The notes under the pieces are model-generated. The model saw nothing but the letters and a program-made list of their open reading frames with translations. It was not told the origin of the DNA and ran no database searches. Shown here one piece after another: positions 1 to 7,344 of a stretch of DNA of 64,000 nucleotides; within the stretch, counting starts at the first letter, position 1, and each line of letters begins with the position of its first letter. Made by a program: the position numbers and the translations under genes. The stretch is from Ruegeria_C sp040830705 (GTDB lineage Bacteria > Pseudomonadota > Alphaproteobacteria > Rhodobacterales > Rhodobacteraceae). Location of the stretch: the NCBI GenBank assembly GCA_040830705.1, contig JBFOME010000007.1, positions 186,001-250,000 on the forward strand, read 5' to 3'.

Positions 1-1
1 T

Positions 2-184
2 GGCGGATTTGCAGGATCGATCACCGCGGCGCTTTTCCTCCGCCGCTTTGTGACCGCGTCGCGTTACATCCATTTCGACATCTATGGCTGGCAACCGGCC
101 AAGGCCCCGGCACGCCCCAAGGGCGGGGCCGCGCAGGGCCCGCGTGCCTTGCTGGAGTGCCTGCCGGACTTGCTGGGCTTATGA
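2..184 (+). CDS. Leucyl aminopeptidase family (M17), C-terminal end only
   Basis: This is the last 60 codons of a cytosolic M17 aminopeptidase; the rest lies outside the window. The visible part reads AGSITAALFLRRFV, then a HFDIYGWQP segment and a PKGGAAQGPRALLE stretch. That is the familiar end of the M17 catalytic domain, where the glycine-rich AGSITAALFL helix sits near the dimetal site. The stop codon TGA at 182-184 overlaps the ATG of the next gene (ATGA), so the two are probably translationally coupled. M17 enzymes remove N-terminal residues, often leucine, from peptides. Pairing with a peptidoglycan hydrolase suggests peptide turnover, which is an inference. Confidence 0.85.
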   Translation, partial: GGFAGSITAALFLRRFVTASRYIHFDIYGWQPAKAPARPKGGAAQGPRALLECLPDLLGL

Positions 185-1005
185 GCGATCCGCGCCTGAC
201 ACCTATGAACACTCGGGTCGCCGACGCGCGACTGCAAGATGTGCCCGAAGGCCTGGCCCGGGTCGAAGGGCTGGCGCGGCAGGTCAATCTGCCGGTCGTC
301 AACCTCTTGCGGGCGCCCGAAGGCAAGCGAGATCGGCAACTACTCTATGGTGAGACCTTGCGTGTTTTTGAGGATCGGGACGGCTGGGCCTTTGTGCAGG
401 CCGATAAGGATGGTTATGTCGGCTACCTGCCCAGTGACAAGTTAACCGCATCGCAGCAGGCGACCCATTGGGTTTCGGCCCCGGCAACCCATGCTTATAA
501 GATGGCCGATCTGAAATCCCCCGATACAGCTTCGCTGAGCTTTGGTACCTTTTTGGCGGTCACGGGCAAAGCGAATGGTTTTGCCCAGACACCGTTGGGC
601 CATGTGCCCGAGGTACACTTATCCAAAGTTGCGACGCATTGCAGCGATCCGGTTGAGGTGGCAGCAGGGTTTCTTGGAACACCTTATCTTTGGGGTGGCA
701 ACAGCCGCTTTGGGATCGACTGTTCCGGATTGGTACAAGCTGCGCTGCTGGCCTGCGGCACAGCTTGTCCCGGTGACAGTGACCTGCAGATGGCGGAATT
801 GGGCAAGGCGCTCCCTGTTGGCAGCCCGGCCAAGCGCGGCGATTTGCTGTTCTGGAAGGGGCATGTCGCTTGGGTTGCGGACCCAGATACCATCTTGCAT
901 GCAAATGCAGGGCATATGGCGGTGGCGTATGAGCCATTGGAGGCGGCGATTGCCCGCATCCAAGCACAAGGCGATGGACCGGTGACGGCCCACAAACGGC
1001 TATGA
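181..1005 (+). CDS. NlpC/P60 family cysteine hydrolase with SH3-like N-terminus
   Basis: The 274-residue protein has an N-terminal half that looks like bacterial SH3 modules (GETLRVFEDRDGWAFVQ, then a YVGYLPSDKL segment) and a C-terminal NlpC/P60 papain-like domain. The catalytic Cys is near residue 181 in FGIDCSGLVQ. The His is near 228 in LFWKGHVAWV, and a third polar residue, H240, lies in ILHANAG. The family cleaves gamma-D-Glu-diaminopimelate bonds in cell-wall peptides. No signal peptide is visible, so a cytosolic role in muropeptide recycling is plausible. The start at 181 overlaps the stop of the M17 gene; an upstream in-frame start at 157 would lie inside that gene and is less likely. 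Confidence 0.88.
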   Translation: MSDPRLTPMNTRVADARLQDVPEGLARVEGLARQVNLPVVNLLRAPEGKRDRQLLYGETLRVFEDRDGWAFVQADKDGYVGYLPSDKLTASQQATHWVSAPATHAYKMADLKSPDTASLSFGTFLAVTGKANGFAQTPLGHVPEVHLSKVATHCSDPVEVAAGFLGTPYLWGGNSRFGIDCSGLVQAALLACGTACPGDSDLQMAELGKALPVGSPAKRGDLLFWKGHVAWVADPDTILHANAGHMAVAYEPLEAAIARIQAQGDGPVTAHKRL

Positions 1006-1021
1006 GATAGCTGGCCGACGC

Positions 1022-1372
1022 TCAGTCGAGGTCAATGGCGCGGATCAGCTTGCGTTCCAGCACCCTGAGCACCGACTTCAAATCCTGACCGCGTTTCAGG
1101 ATCTGCCCATCCATTCCGATCACAGAATACATCCCTTGCCGGTTGCGCAGTTTGGGCTGCTTTTCGACCCGGTAGATCGGATGCTCAGCCGTGCGTCGAA
1201 AAATAGAAAACACGGCGGTGTCGCGGAGGTTTGAAATCCCGTAGTCGCGCCATTCTCCGGCGGCGACCATCCGCCCGTAAACCGAAAGAATGAGGCTAAG
1301 CTCACGCCGGTCGAACGCGACCTGCGTCTGGGCCTGCCCGGTGGGAAACCGGCTTGGAGGCTGCATGTTCAT
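1022..1372 (-). CDS. DUF2794 family protein
   Basis: This small soluble protein (about 116 residues) carries the DUF2794 core: VAFDRRELSLILSVYGRMVA, followed by EWRDYGIS, FSIFRRTAEHPIYRVEK and LKRGQDLKSVLRVLERK. The family is common in alphaproteobacteria and has no assigned function that I know of. I chose the ATG at 1372, preceded by AAGG. A second ATG at 1366 and a TTG at 1402 are alternatives. The gene ends 16 bp from the stop of the convergent NlpC/P60 gene. It lies 94 bp downstream of the M56 peptidase gene on the same strand, so co-transcription is possible but not shown. Confidence 0.85.
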   Translation of the reverse strand: MNMQPPSRFPTGQAQTQVAFDRRELSLILSVYGRMVAAGEWRDYGISNLRDTAVFSIFRRTAEHPIYRVEKQPKLRNRQGMYSVIGMDGQILKRGQDLKSVLRVLERKLIRAIDLD

Positions 1373-1496
1373 GGCCCCAGCCTTGCCGTATTTTCCGGTC
1401 AAATCAAGCCTGAGAGGTGGAATTCACGCCGAACTGAGACTTTGCGGCACATTGGCAACCGGCCAAATTCCGGCCTAAACCACAGTTCATGCATCC

Positions 1497-2591
1497 TCAG
1501 CGCTCGGCGCGCAAACGCTCCAAATTTACCACTGTCGACAGCATCAACCGGTCATGGCTCCAATCCTTAGGCGCTTCCAGCGATGCCCCCGCCAAGGACA
1601 GGAACGTCCCTGAGACGCAGGCAAGCACTATCAGGTGCGAGCGCGGAGCGGAAAGCTGTTTTGCTGTGGATTTCAACGACAACAGGCGGTTTGCCAGCTC
1701 CTGGCGGGCGTCTTTGCGACCGGCGCTCAGCAGGGCCACATTCAGCCGCTGCGAATGGGTCGCTCCTACAGATTTCTCGCAGAAATGCAGCAGGCAGCGG
1801 GCATAGTCCAGCGGCGCGACGCGATAGCGGCTGACCACGGCCTGATCGCAAGCCAGTTCCCGCAACCGATCAAACCTGCGCTTGAGCAGATTGAATGCGG
1901 GGTTCCAGAAGAAGAACGGGCGTAGGAGTTCAAACACAAGCTCCCATTCAAGATCCGACTGCCGGAAATGCTGCATCTCATGCGCGATCGCGATACGACG
2001 GCGGCTACTGTCGGAAATCAGGTCTGTTGGCAGCAGAACATGCCGTCGAAACAATCCCCGCGTTGCCATCGGCACTGCGATCCGATCCGACAGGCGGATA
2101 TCGACCGGCCCAACGCGTTTCCAGCGATAGCTATCGGCCAAAAGGCAGTGCAACTGATAGATCGAACGGGCCAGACGCAGAGCGGCAAGCACCATCCCGG
2201 AAGCCAGAAATCCGACAATCAGCATTGGCCCCTGCCATTCCATCATCAGGAACCGTTCTGTCCAGTTCTCGCGGGCGTTCAAGATCTGTTCAAAACGGAT
2301 CGCATCCATGGCGATATCTCCGCGCAGATAGGCGGCCACAACCATATCGCTCAACACAACGCTGCGGCCAGGCGAGAGCATCTCGACCGCCTGGGTCGCA
2401 GCAATAGCAAGAACAGGGCTGAGCAAAATCAGCGCGAGAACGGTTTTGAGCGCCGCCAGATGCAGGGTGTACGCATTCCGCAATGCGCTTTTGGCCACCA
2501 AAGCATGCAAACCCAGCCAGATAACACACCCCAGAACAAGCATGATGTTCAGGTTGACGAAAGCCTCAAGGATCTGTTTAGCCGCCATCAT
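1497..2591 (-). CDS. M56 (BlaR1/MecR1-type) membrane metallopeptidase
   Basis: The 364-residue membrane protein has three or four hydrophobic segments in its first 160 residues. A cytoplasmic zinc-protease domain follows, with the HExxH motif in IAHEMQHFRQSD and the downstream motif RELACDQAVVSRY that supplies further ligands. In BlaR1 and MecR1 this domain leads to cleavage of the BlaI repressor. The gene here overlaps the 3' end of a blaI-like gene by 14 nt, which fits that pairing. There is no penicillin-binding sensor domain after the last helix; the C-terminal tail is only about 100 residues. The signal it senses is therefore unknown. The ATG at 2591 was chosen because it sits at the overlap; the next codon is also ATG. 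Confidence 0.85.
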   Translation of the reverse strand: MMAAKQILEAFVNLNIMLVLGCVIWLGLHALVAKSALRNAYTLHLAALKTVLALILLSPVLAIAATQAVEMLSPGRSVVLSDMVVAAYLRGDIAMDAIRFEQILNARENWTERFLMMEWQGPMLIVGFLASGMVLAALRLARSIYQLHCLLADSYRWKRVGPVDIRLSDRIAVPMATRGLFRRHVLLPTDLISDSSRRRIAIAHEMQHFRQSDLEWELVFELLRPFFFWNPAFNLLKRRFDRLRELACDQAVVSRYRVAPLDYARCLLHFCEKSVGATHSQRLNVALLSAGRKDARQELANRLLSLKSTAKQLSAPRSHLIVLACVSGTFLSLAGASLEAPKDWSHDRLMLSTVVNLERLRAER

Positions 2592-2973
2592 TCCGGAGCC
2601 TCCTCTCCACCAGCGCCCGAATTTCCTCAAGATCGGCCTCGGTCAGCCCGGCATCGTCGACGAGCCTTGCAACCAGAGTGGCCGGGGTGTCGTCAAACAG
2701 GGTCTGAGACAGGTTTTTCAGTGAACGCGTCTGATAGGCGTCCTTTGCCAGAAGCGGCGTGTAGATCAGCGATTTGGCCTGCTTTCGGCTTTTGACAAAG
2801 CCCTTATCTTCAAGGATGCGCAGCACCGTCGCGCCCGAAGTATAAGCCAGACCCCGCGAAGGCGGCAACTGCTCCAACACGTCGCGCACCGAGCCTTCGC
2901 CGAGTTCCCAAAGCTCCGTCATGAACTCCAGCTCGACATCCGTCAGCAGATTTCCCGCTTTTCTTTTTCTCAT
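2578..2973 (-). CDS. BlaI/MecI/CopY family repressor
   Basis: This 131-residue winged-helix repressor begins with a basic MRKRKAG and contains the family signature LTDVELEFMTELWELGEGSV, then VLEQLPPSRGLAYTSGATVLRILEDKGFV. The C-terminal part (AKDAYQTRSLKNLSQTLFDD) matches the dimerisation and cleavage region of BlaI proteins. Such repressors bind dyad operators and are inactivated when an M56 partner cleaves them. The M56 gene follows with a 14-nt overlap. I see no convincing TACA-N-TGTA type operator in the 71 bp upstream. No beta-lactamase is present in the window, so the regulated target is not evident. Confidence 0.88.
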   Translation of the reverse strand: MRKRKAGNLLTDVELEFMTELWELGEGSVRDVLEQLPPSRGLAYTSGATVLRILEDKGFVKSRKQAKSLIYTPLLAKDAYQTRSLKNLSQTLFDDTPATLVARLVDDAGLTEADLEEIRALVERRLRNDGG

Positions 2974-3044
2974 CGATGCACAGCTACCAGTTCAATCACG
3001 CACTTCGGACCCAAACAAACCAGCTTGGCGGTCATTCTCAAAGC

Positions 3045-3458
3045 CTAAACTTTCCAGAACACGAAAATTCCCCACCCAATCGCAATGAAGAGCGGGATCC
3101 AGATCGGCTGTCCCATGATCCCGAGCCAAGCCAAAAAGATGTAGGCCGAGCCCAAAAGCGTGATGAACAACCGGTCGCCCAGGGTGGTGGTCAGGCCCAG
3201 CACACCCTTACGCTCGATCCCGTCGCGGAAGCGGAACCCTTCCAGCAGGCCGATCACGGCGATGGCAGAAAAGATGCCGACAAACACAGCTAAGGTGGCG
3301 GGCGTCCAGGCCATCCAGAAATCGGGCCAGAGCGGGGCGGTCCAGGAAAACCCTTTCTCTTCCTGCTCACCTACATTGCCCCAACCCGCCTTTGCCTGCG
3401 CCATCGCCTGCAGTGGCAAGACCAGCGCGGCGGTCAATGTCAAACGTCCAATCATCAA
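3045..3458 (-). CDS. glpU: DUF2160 membrane protein of glycerol ABC transporter (GlpU-like)
   Basis: The 137-residue protein has an N-terminal signal-like segment (MIGRLTLTAALVLPLQAMAQA) and then three hydrophobic segments (roughly residues 50-72, 90-112 and 117-136). It matches the DUF2160 proteins that sit beside glycerol ABC transporter permeases in rhizobia and roseobacters, where the gene is called glpU. Its biochemical role is not established. It is the last gene of the operon and overlaps glpQ by 4 nt (ATGA), so it is coupled to the permease. It could be an accessory membrane subunit or a periplasm-facing assembly factor; both are guesses. Confidence 0.82.
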   Translation of the reverse strand: MMIGRLTLTAALVLPLQAMAQAKAGWGNVGEQEEKGFSWTAPLWPDFWMAWTPATLAVFVGIFSAIAVIGLLEGFRFRDGIERKGVLGLTTTLGDRLFITLLGSAYIFLAWLGIMGQPIWIPLFIAIGWGIFVFWKV

Positions 3459-4252
3459 ACCCTCCCCATCGCGAACCCGCGCGCGATGTAGTTGCGGACA
3501 AACCAGATCACGATTGCACCCGGAATGATGGTCAGCGTTCCCGCTGCCGCCAGCAGACCCAACTCGTAGCCCGCACTTGATGCGGTCCGGGTCATGACGG
3601 CGGCAATGGGCTTGGCCTCAACGGCGGTCAGGGTCTTGGCCAGCAACATCTCGACCCAAGAGAACATGAAGCAGAAGAACGCCGTCACACCCACGCCCGC
3701 TTTGATGTTGGGTAGAAAGATCTTCACGAAAAACGCCGGGAAGGAATAGCCATCGACATACGCGGTCTCATCCAGCTCTTTCGGGATACCGCGCATGAAC
3801 CCTTCCAGAATCCACACCGCCAGCGGCACATTGAAAAGCGTGTGCGCCAAGGCCACTGCCAAATACGTGTCAAAAAGATGGATCGAGGAGTAAAGCTGGA
3901 AGAAAGGCAAAGCGAATACCGCCGCCGGGGCCATTCGGTTGGTCAGCAGCCAGAAGAACAGCTGTTTGTCGCCCAGAAAACGATAGCGCGAGAACGCGTA
4001 CGCCGCAGGCAGCGCCACGCAGACCGACAGGACCGTGTTCATCGTCACGTAGATGATCGAGTTGATGTAGCCCCAGTACCAAGTCGGATCGGTAAAGATC
4101 GCGGTGTAATTTTCCAGCGTGAAGGTTTGCGGGAAAAGCGAGAAGCCCGATAGAATTTCGTTCGTCGTTTTGAACGACATCGCCACCAGCCAGTAGATCG
4201 GCAGCATCAGGAAAGCGATGTAGAGGATCGGGATGACGGATCGTTTCTTCAT
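3455..4252 (-). CDS. glpQ: Glycerol ABC transporter permease GlpQ-like
   Basis: This 265-residue inner-membrane permease belongs to the MalG/carbohydrate ABC subfamily, with about six transmembrane helices. The cytoplasmic EAA loop is visible near residue 166 onward as DETAYVDGYSFPAFFVKIFLPNIKAG. That loop docks on the ATPases. The protein begins with a typical MalG-like start (KKRSVIPILYIAFLMLPIYWLVAMSFK). It overlaps glpP by 4 nt upstream and the DUF2160 gene by 4 nt downstream. With GlpP it should form the translocation channel. Glycerol specificity is inferred from the gene set, not from this protein alone. Confidence 0.86.
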   Translation of the reverse strand: MKKRSVIPILYIAFLMLPIYWLVAMSFKTTNEILSGFSLFPQTFTLENYTAIFTDPTWYWGYINSIIYVTMNTVLSVCVALPAAYAFSRYRFLGDKQLFFWLLTNRMAPAAVFALPFFQLYSSIHLFDTYLAVALAHTLFNVPLAVWILEGFMRGIPKELDETAYVDGYSFPAFFVKIFLPNIKAGVGVTAFFCFMFSWVEMLLAKTLTAVEAKPIAAVMTRTASSAGYELGLLAAAGTLTIIPGAIVIWFVRNYIARGFAMGRV

Positions 4253-5112
4253 TGTTGATCGTCCTTTGTCATCAAGACGTAGAATACCCAGCTGACCAGC
4301 AGCGTGATCGCAAAATAGATCAGGCTCATCGCCGCCGCCGGGCCAAGGTCGAACTGCCCCAGCGCGATCTTCACCAGATCAATGGACAAGAGCGTGGTGG
4401 AATTGCCCGGTCCGCCGCCGGTCAGAACAAAGGGTTCGGTGTAGATGTTGAAACTGTCCATGAAGCGCAGCAGGACCGCGATGGTCAGAACCGCTTTCAT
4501 CTTGGGCAGTTGGATATAGCGAAACACCGACCAGGCACTGGCCCCGTCGATCTTGGCGGCCTGGTAGTAGGCATCCGGGATTGAGACCAGACCGGCATAA
4601 CACAGCAGCACCACCAATGAGGTCCAGTGCCAGACATCCATGACCACTACCGTGATCCAGGCCGAGATCGGCTGCTGGGTCATGTCGTAGTTGATGTTCA
4701 GCACGTCATTCAGGAAATACCCAAGCAGCCCGATCTTGGGCAGGGTAAAGATGTTCCACATCGAGCCGACGACATTCCACGGGATCAGCATCGGCAGCGC
4801 CATCAGCACCAGACAGACCGGCACCCAGAAGCCTTTGCGCGGCATCGACAGAGCCACGATGATACCCAGGGGCACCTCAATGGCGAGGATGATGATGGTG
4901 AACATGAACTGTCGGCCCAAAGCGGCCTGAAACCGGTCGGAGCGCAGGATTTGCTCGAACCAACCTAGCCCTTCCCAGAAGAACTGGTTATTGCCGAAGG
5001 TTTCCTGCACCGAGTAGTTGACCACCGTCATCATCGGGATCAGTGCGTTGAACGCCACCAGTGCCAGCACCGGTATGACGAAGAACCACGCCTTCTGGTT
5101 TTCGGTCTTCAT
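4249..5112 (-). CDS. glpP: Glycerol ABC transporter permease GlpP-like
   Basis: This 287-residue MalF-type permease has six hydrophobic helices. The EAA loop (DAYYQAAKIDGASAWSVFRYI) is around residue 185. It starts MKTENQKAWFFVIPVLALVAFNALIP, as expected for the sugar-permease branch with a short cytoplasmic N-terminus. The start codon overlaps the stop of glpT (ATGA), and its own stop overlaps glpQ. It pairs with GlpQ to form the membrane heterodimer. In rhizobia the orthologous set imports glycerol; here that substrate is inferred from synteny. Confidence 0.86.
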   Translation of the reverse strand: MKTENQKAWFFVIPVLALVAFNALIPMMTVVNYSVQETFGNNQFFWEGLGWFEQILRSDRFQAALGRQFMFTIIILAIEVPLGIIVALSMPRKGFWVPVCLVLMALPMLIPWNVVGSMWNIFTLPKIGLLGYFLNDVLNINYDMTQQPISAWITVVVMDVWHWTSLVVLLCYAGLVSIPDAYYQAAKIDGASAWSVFRYIQLPKMKAVLTIAVLLRFMDSFNIYTEPFVLTGGGPGNSTTLLSIDLVKIALGQFDLGPAAAMSLIYFAITLLVSWVFYVLMTKDDQQ

Positions 5113-6185
5113 GACGCGCGCTCCTGCGTTGCGATCCAGCCGTCGCGATAAACGCGGGTTTGGTTCGGGTTAAAGCTCAGGCGCACTTCGCTGCCCTGTT
5201 CGGGGGCGTCATGGTCGAGCACGGCCTTCAGCGGCGTCTGGCCGACCATCGCATCGACAATGAAATGCCGCCCGACATCCGAAACCTTGGTGATATGCGC
5301 GGGAACACCGCTTTCGGCGATCGCCACATGTTCCGGACGCACGCCCAGGGTCAGCGTCCCGCCATCGCCTGTGACCGGCCCCTCCAAGGTGACCTCGTGA
5401 CCCTCGAACATGGCGCGGTCGCCGCTGGCCTGACAGGGCAAGACATTCATGCCGGGCGAGCCGATGAAATGACCTACAAATGTGTGCTGCGGCCGTTCAA
5501 ACAATTCGACCGGCGTGCCGATCTGCACCACTTCGCCTTCCTGCATGACAACGACCTCGTCCGCGAAAGTCAGTGCCTCGGTCTGATCATGCGTCACGTA
5601 GATCATCGTTGCCTGCACCCGCTGATGCAGTTCCTTGAGCTTCGAGCGCAGCTTCCATTTCAGATGTGGGTCGATCACCGTCAGCGGTTCGTCGAACATC
5701 ACCACGTTGACGTCGTCGCGCACCAAACCCCGTCCCATAGAGATCTTTTGCTTGTTGTCGGGACTGAGACCGGCAGCACGGGTGCCGAGCATCTCGACCA
5801 CATCGAGCATCTCGGCAATCTCTTGTACCCGGCTTTCGATCTTGCGGGGCTCCGCACCTCGGTTCTTCAACGGGAATGCCAGATTCTCTCGCACGGTCAT
5901 CGTGTCGTAGATGACCGGGAACTGGAACACCTGCGCGATGTTACGCTGATCGGGCGGCAACCCGGTCACGTCACGGTCGTCGAACAGGATGCGCCCCTCA
6001 GACGGTGTCAGCAGCCCAGAAATGATGTTGAGCAGCGTTGACTTCCCGCACCCTGACGGCCCAAGCAGCGCATAGGCCCCGCCATCGCGCCAAGTCACAT
6101 CGATCTCTTTCAACGCATAGTCATCCGGTCCCTTAGGGTTCGGGTAGTAGCTGTGCTTCAGGTTCGAAAGCTTGATTTGTGCCAT
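5109..6185 (-). CDS. glpT: Glycerol ABC transporter ATPase GlpT-like, altered signature motif
   Basis: This 358-residue ATPase has an N-terminal nucleotide-binding domain and a C-terminal MalK-like beta domain. Walker A is GPSGCGKST, the Q-loop is in AQVFQFPVIYDTMTV, Walker B is VVMFDEPLTVID and the H-switch His is present in IYVTHDQTEAL. The ABC signature is not LSGGQ but LSPDNKQK, and the D-loop also differs. The partner GlpS shows the reverse pattern (intact LSGGQ, no H-switch His). The start at 6185 (MAQIKLSNLKHSYY) lies 1 bp after the glpS stop. Together they should form a heterodimer with one fully canonical ATP site. Confidence 0.86.
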   Translation of the reverse strand: MAQIKLSNLKHSYYPNPKGPDDYALKEIDVTWRDGGAYALLGPSGCGKSTLLNIISGLLTPSEGRILFDDRDVTGLPPDQRNIAQVFQFPVIYDTMTVRENLAFPLKNRGAEPRKIESRVQEIAEMLDVVEMLGTRAAGLSPDNKQKISMGRGLVRDDVNVVMFDEPLTVIDPHLKWKLRSKLKELHQRVQATMIYVTHDQTEALTFADEVVVMQEGEVVQIGTPVELFERPQHTFVGHFIGSPGMNVLPCQASGDRAMFEGHEVTLEGPVTGDGGTLTLGVRPEHVAIAESGVPAHITKVSDVGRHFIVDAMVGQTPLKAVLDHDAPEQGSEVRLSFNPNQTRVYRDGWIATQERAS

Positions 6186-6186
6186 G

Positions 6187-7248
6187 TTAGGCCACCAGTT
6201 TCCCGTCCTGCCCGAAATAGCGGCAGTGACTGGGATCCATGAAAAAGATGTGGTCTTCGCCGACCTGATAAGGATGAACACCAGAGGACAACGACACCCA
6301 GGCATCCGCACCCAGTTGGAAATGCGCGCTGGAATCCGAGCCCGAAAGCTCGGTGACGATCACTCTGCCCTTAAGCTCGACATCCGCGTCGCTCGTGCGA
6401 GTTGGCAACACCCGGTGTGGTCGGATTGCAATCGTATAGTCTCCGTCGGGCAGCGTAGCTGCATCGCCCGTCAACATCCACGAAGCGCCGCCAGACAGGC
6501 GCGCCTCAGCCCCCGTTTTTCTGACCGGGGCGGCATTGATCGGCGGATCGGAAAAGACCCGGGCAGCGCTCAGGTTCTCGGGATTGCGGTAGATCTCGGA
6601 GGTTATTCCGAATTGCGTGACGCGTCCGTCATCCATCAACGCTGTCTTGCCGCCCAGCAGCAACGCCTCTTCGGGCTCGGAGGTCGCGTAGACGACAACC
6701 GCACCGCGCCCCGCAAACAAGTCAGGCAGTTGTTCGCGCAATTCCTCTCGCAGTTTGTAGTCCAGATTGGCCAGAGGCTCGTCCAGAAACACCGCGCGGC
6801 TGTCTTTGGCGATGGCGCGCGCCAGCGCCGTGCGCTGCTGCTGACCGCCTGACAATTCGTTGGGTCGGCGATGCAGCATCGGGCGCAGTTGCAACAGATC
6901 TGCCGCCTCTTCCACTCGCCCCTCGATCTCGCTTCTGGCCATGCCCCCGACGCGGAGCGGCGAGGCGATGTTTTCGAAGACCGACATATGCGGGTAGTTA
7001 ACGAAGAACTGGTGTACCAGAGAGATGCGGCGTTTCTGCGTCGACTGCTTGGTGACATCCTCGCCATCCATCAGGATGCGCCCACTTGCCATCGGGTCAA
7101 GCCCGGCCATCAGCTTGATCAACGAGGTCTTGCCTGCCCCGGTCGCACCAAGCAGGACGTTGAAATGTCCCGGTGCAAGGCTGAGTGTCGTGGGTTTGAT
7201 ATGGGTCACCTGACCCACACGCTTTGTCACGTCGTGAAGTTCTATCAT
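6187..7248 (-). CDS. glpS: Glycerol ABC transporter ATPase GlpS-like, H-switch lost
   Basis: This 353-residue ATPase has Walker A GATGAGKTS, an intact signature LSGGQQQR and Walker B AVFLDEPLANLD. Where other transport ATPases have a THD H-switch, this protein reads VVYATSEPEEALLLGG, so the His is replaced by Ser. A C-terminal regulatory domain follows from about residue 230. It is the second gene of the operon, separated from the binding-protein gene by 96 bp that hold a perfect hairpin. Its motif losses are complementary to those of GlpT, which suggests that the two evolved as an obligate pair. The symbol follows the rhizobial glpSTPQUV naming. Confidence 0.86.
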   Translation of the reverse strand: MIELHDVTKRVGQVTHIKPTTLSLAPGHFNVLLGATGAGKTSLIKLMAGLDPMASGRILMDGEDVTKQSTQKRRISLVHQFFVNYPHMSVFENIASPLRVGGMARSEIEGRVEEAADLLQLRPMLHRRPNELSGGQQQRTALARAIAKDSRAVFLDEPLANLDYKLREELREQLPDLFAGRGAVVVYATSEPEEALLLGGKTALMDDGRVTQFGITSEIYRNPENLSAARVFSDPPINAAPVRKTGAEARLSGGASWMLTGDAATLPDGDYTIAIRPHRVLPTRTSDADVELKGRVIVTELSGSDSSAHFQLGADAWVSLSSGVHPYQVGEDHIFFMDPSHCRYFGQDGKLVA

Positions 7249-7305
7249 GTCGCGAAGGTTCCAAGATGGACCACGCCGATCCGCGGCTGGCCCCGTCCCC
7301 GAAAT

Positions 7306-7331
7306 GGGTCGCCGCCCATTTGCGGCGACCC
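7306..7331 (-). other. Intercistronic hairpin between glpV and glpS
   Basis: A perfect 10-bp inverted repeat (GGGTCGCCGC / GCGGCGACCC) with a 6-nt loop starts 14 bp after the stop codon of the binding-protein gene. It is not followed by a T-run on the minus strand, so full termination is unlikely. Such hairpins commonly protect the upstream binding-protein mRNA and lower expression of the downstream ATPase and permease genes. Confidence 0.7.
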
Positions 7332-7344
7332 GGTTTTCAATGGC

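Noticed and set aside
1968..2795. A 275-codon open frame opposite the M56 and BlaI genes
   Set aside because: The minus-strand genes carry HEMQH and the BlaI signature; the opposite frame has none and spans both genes.
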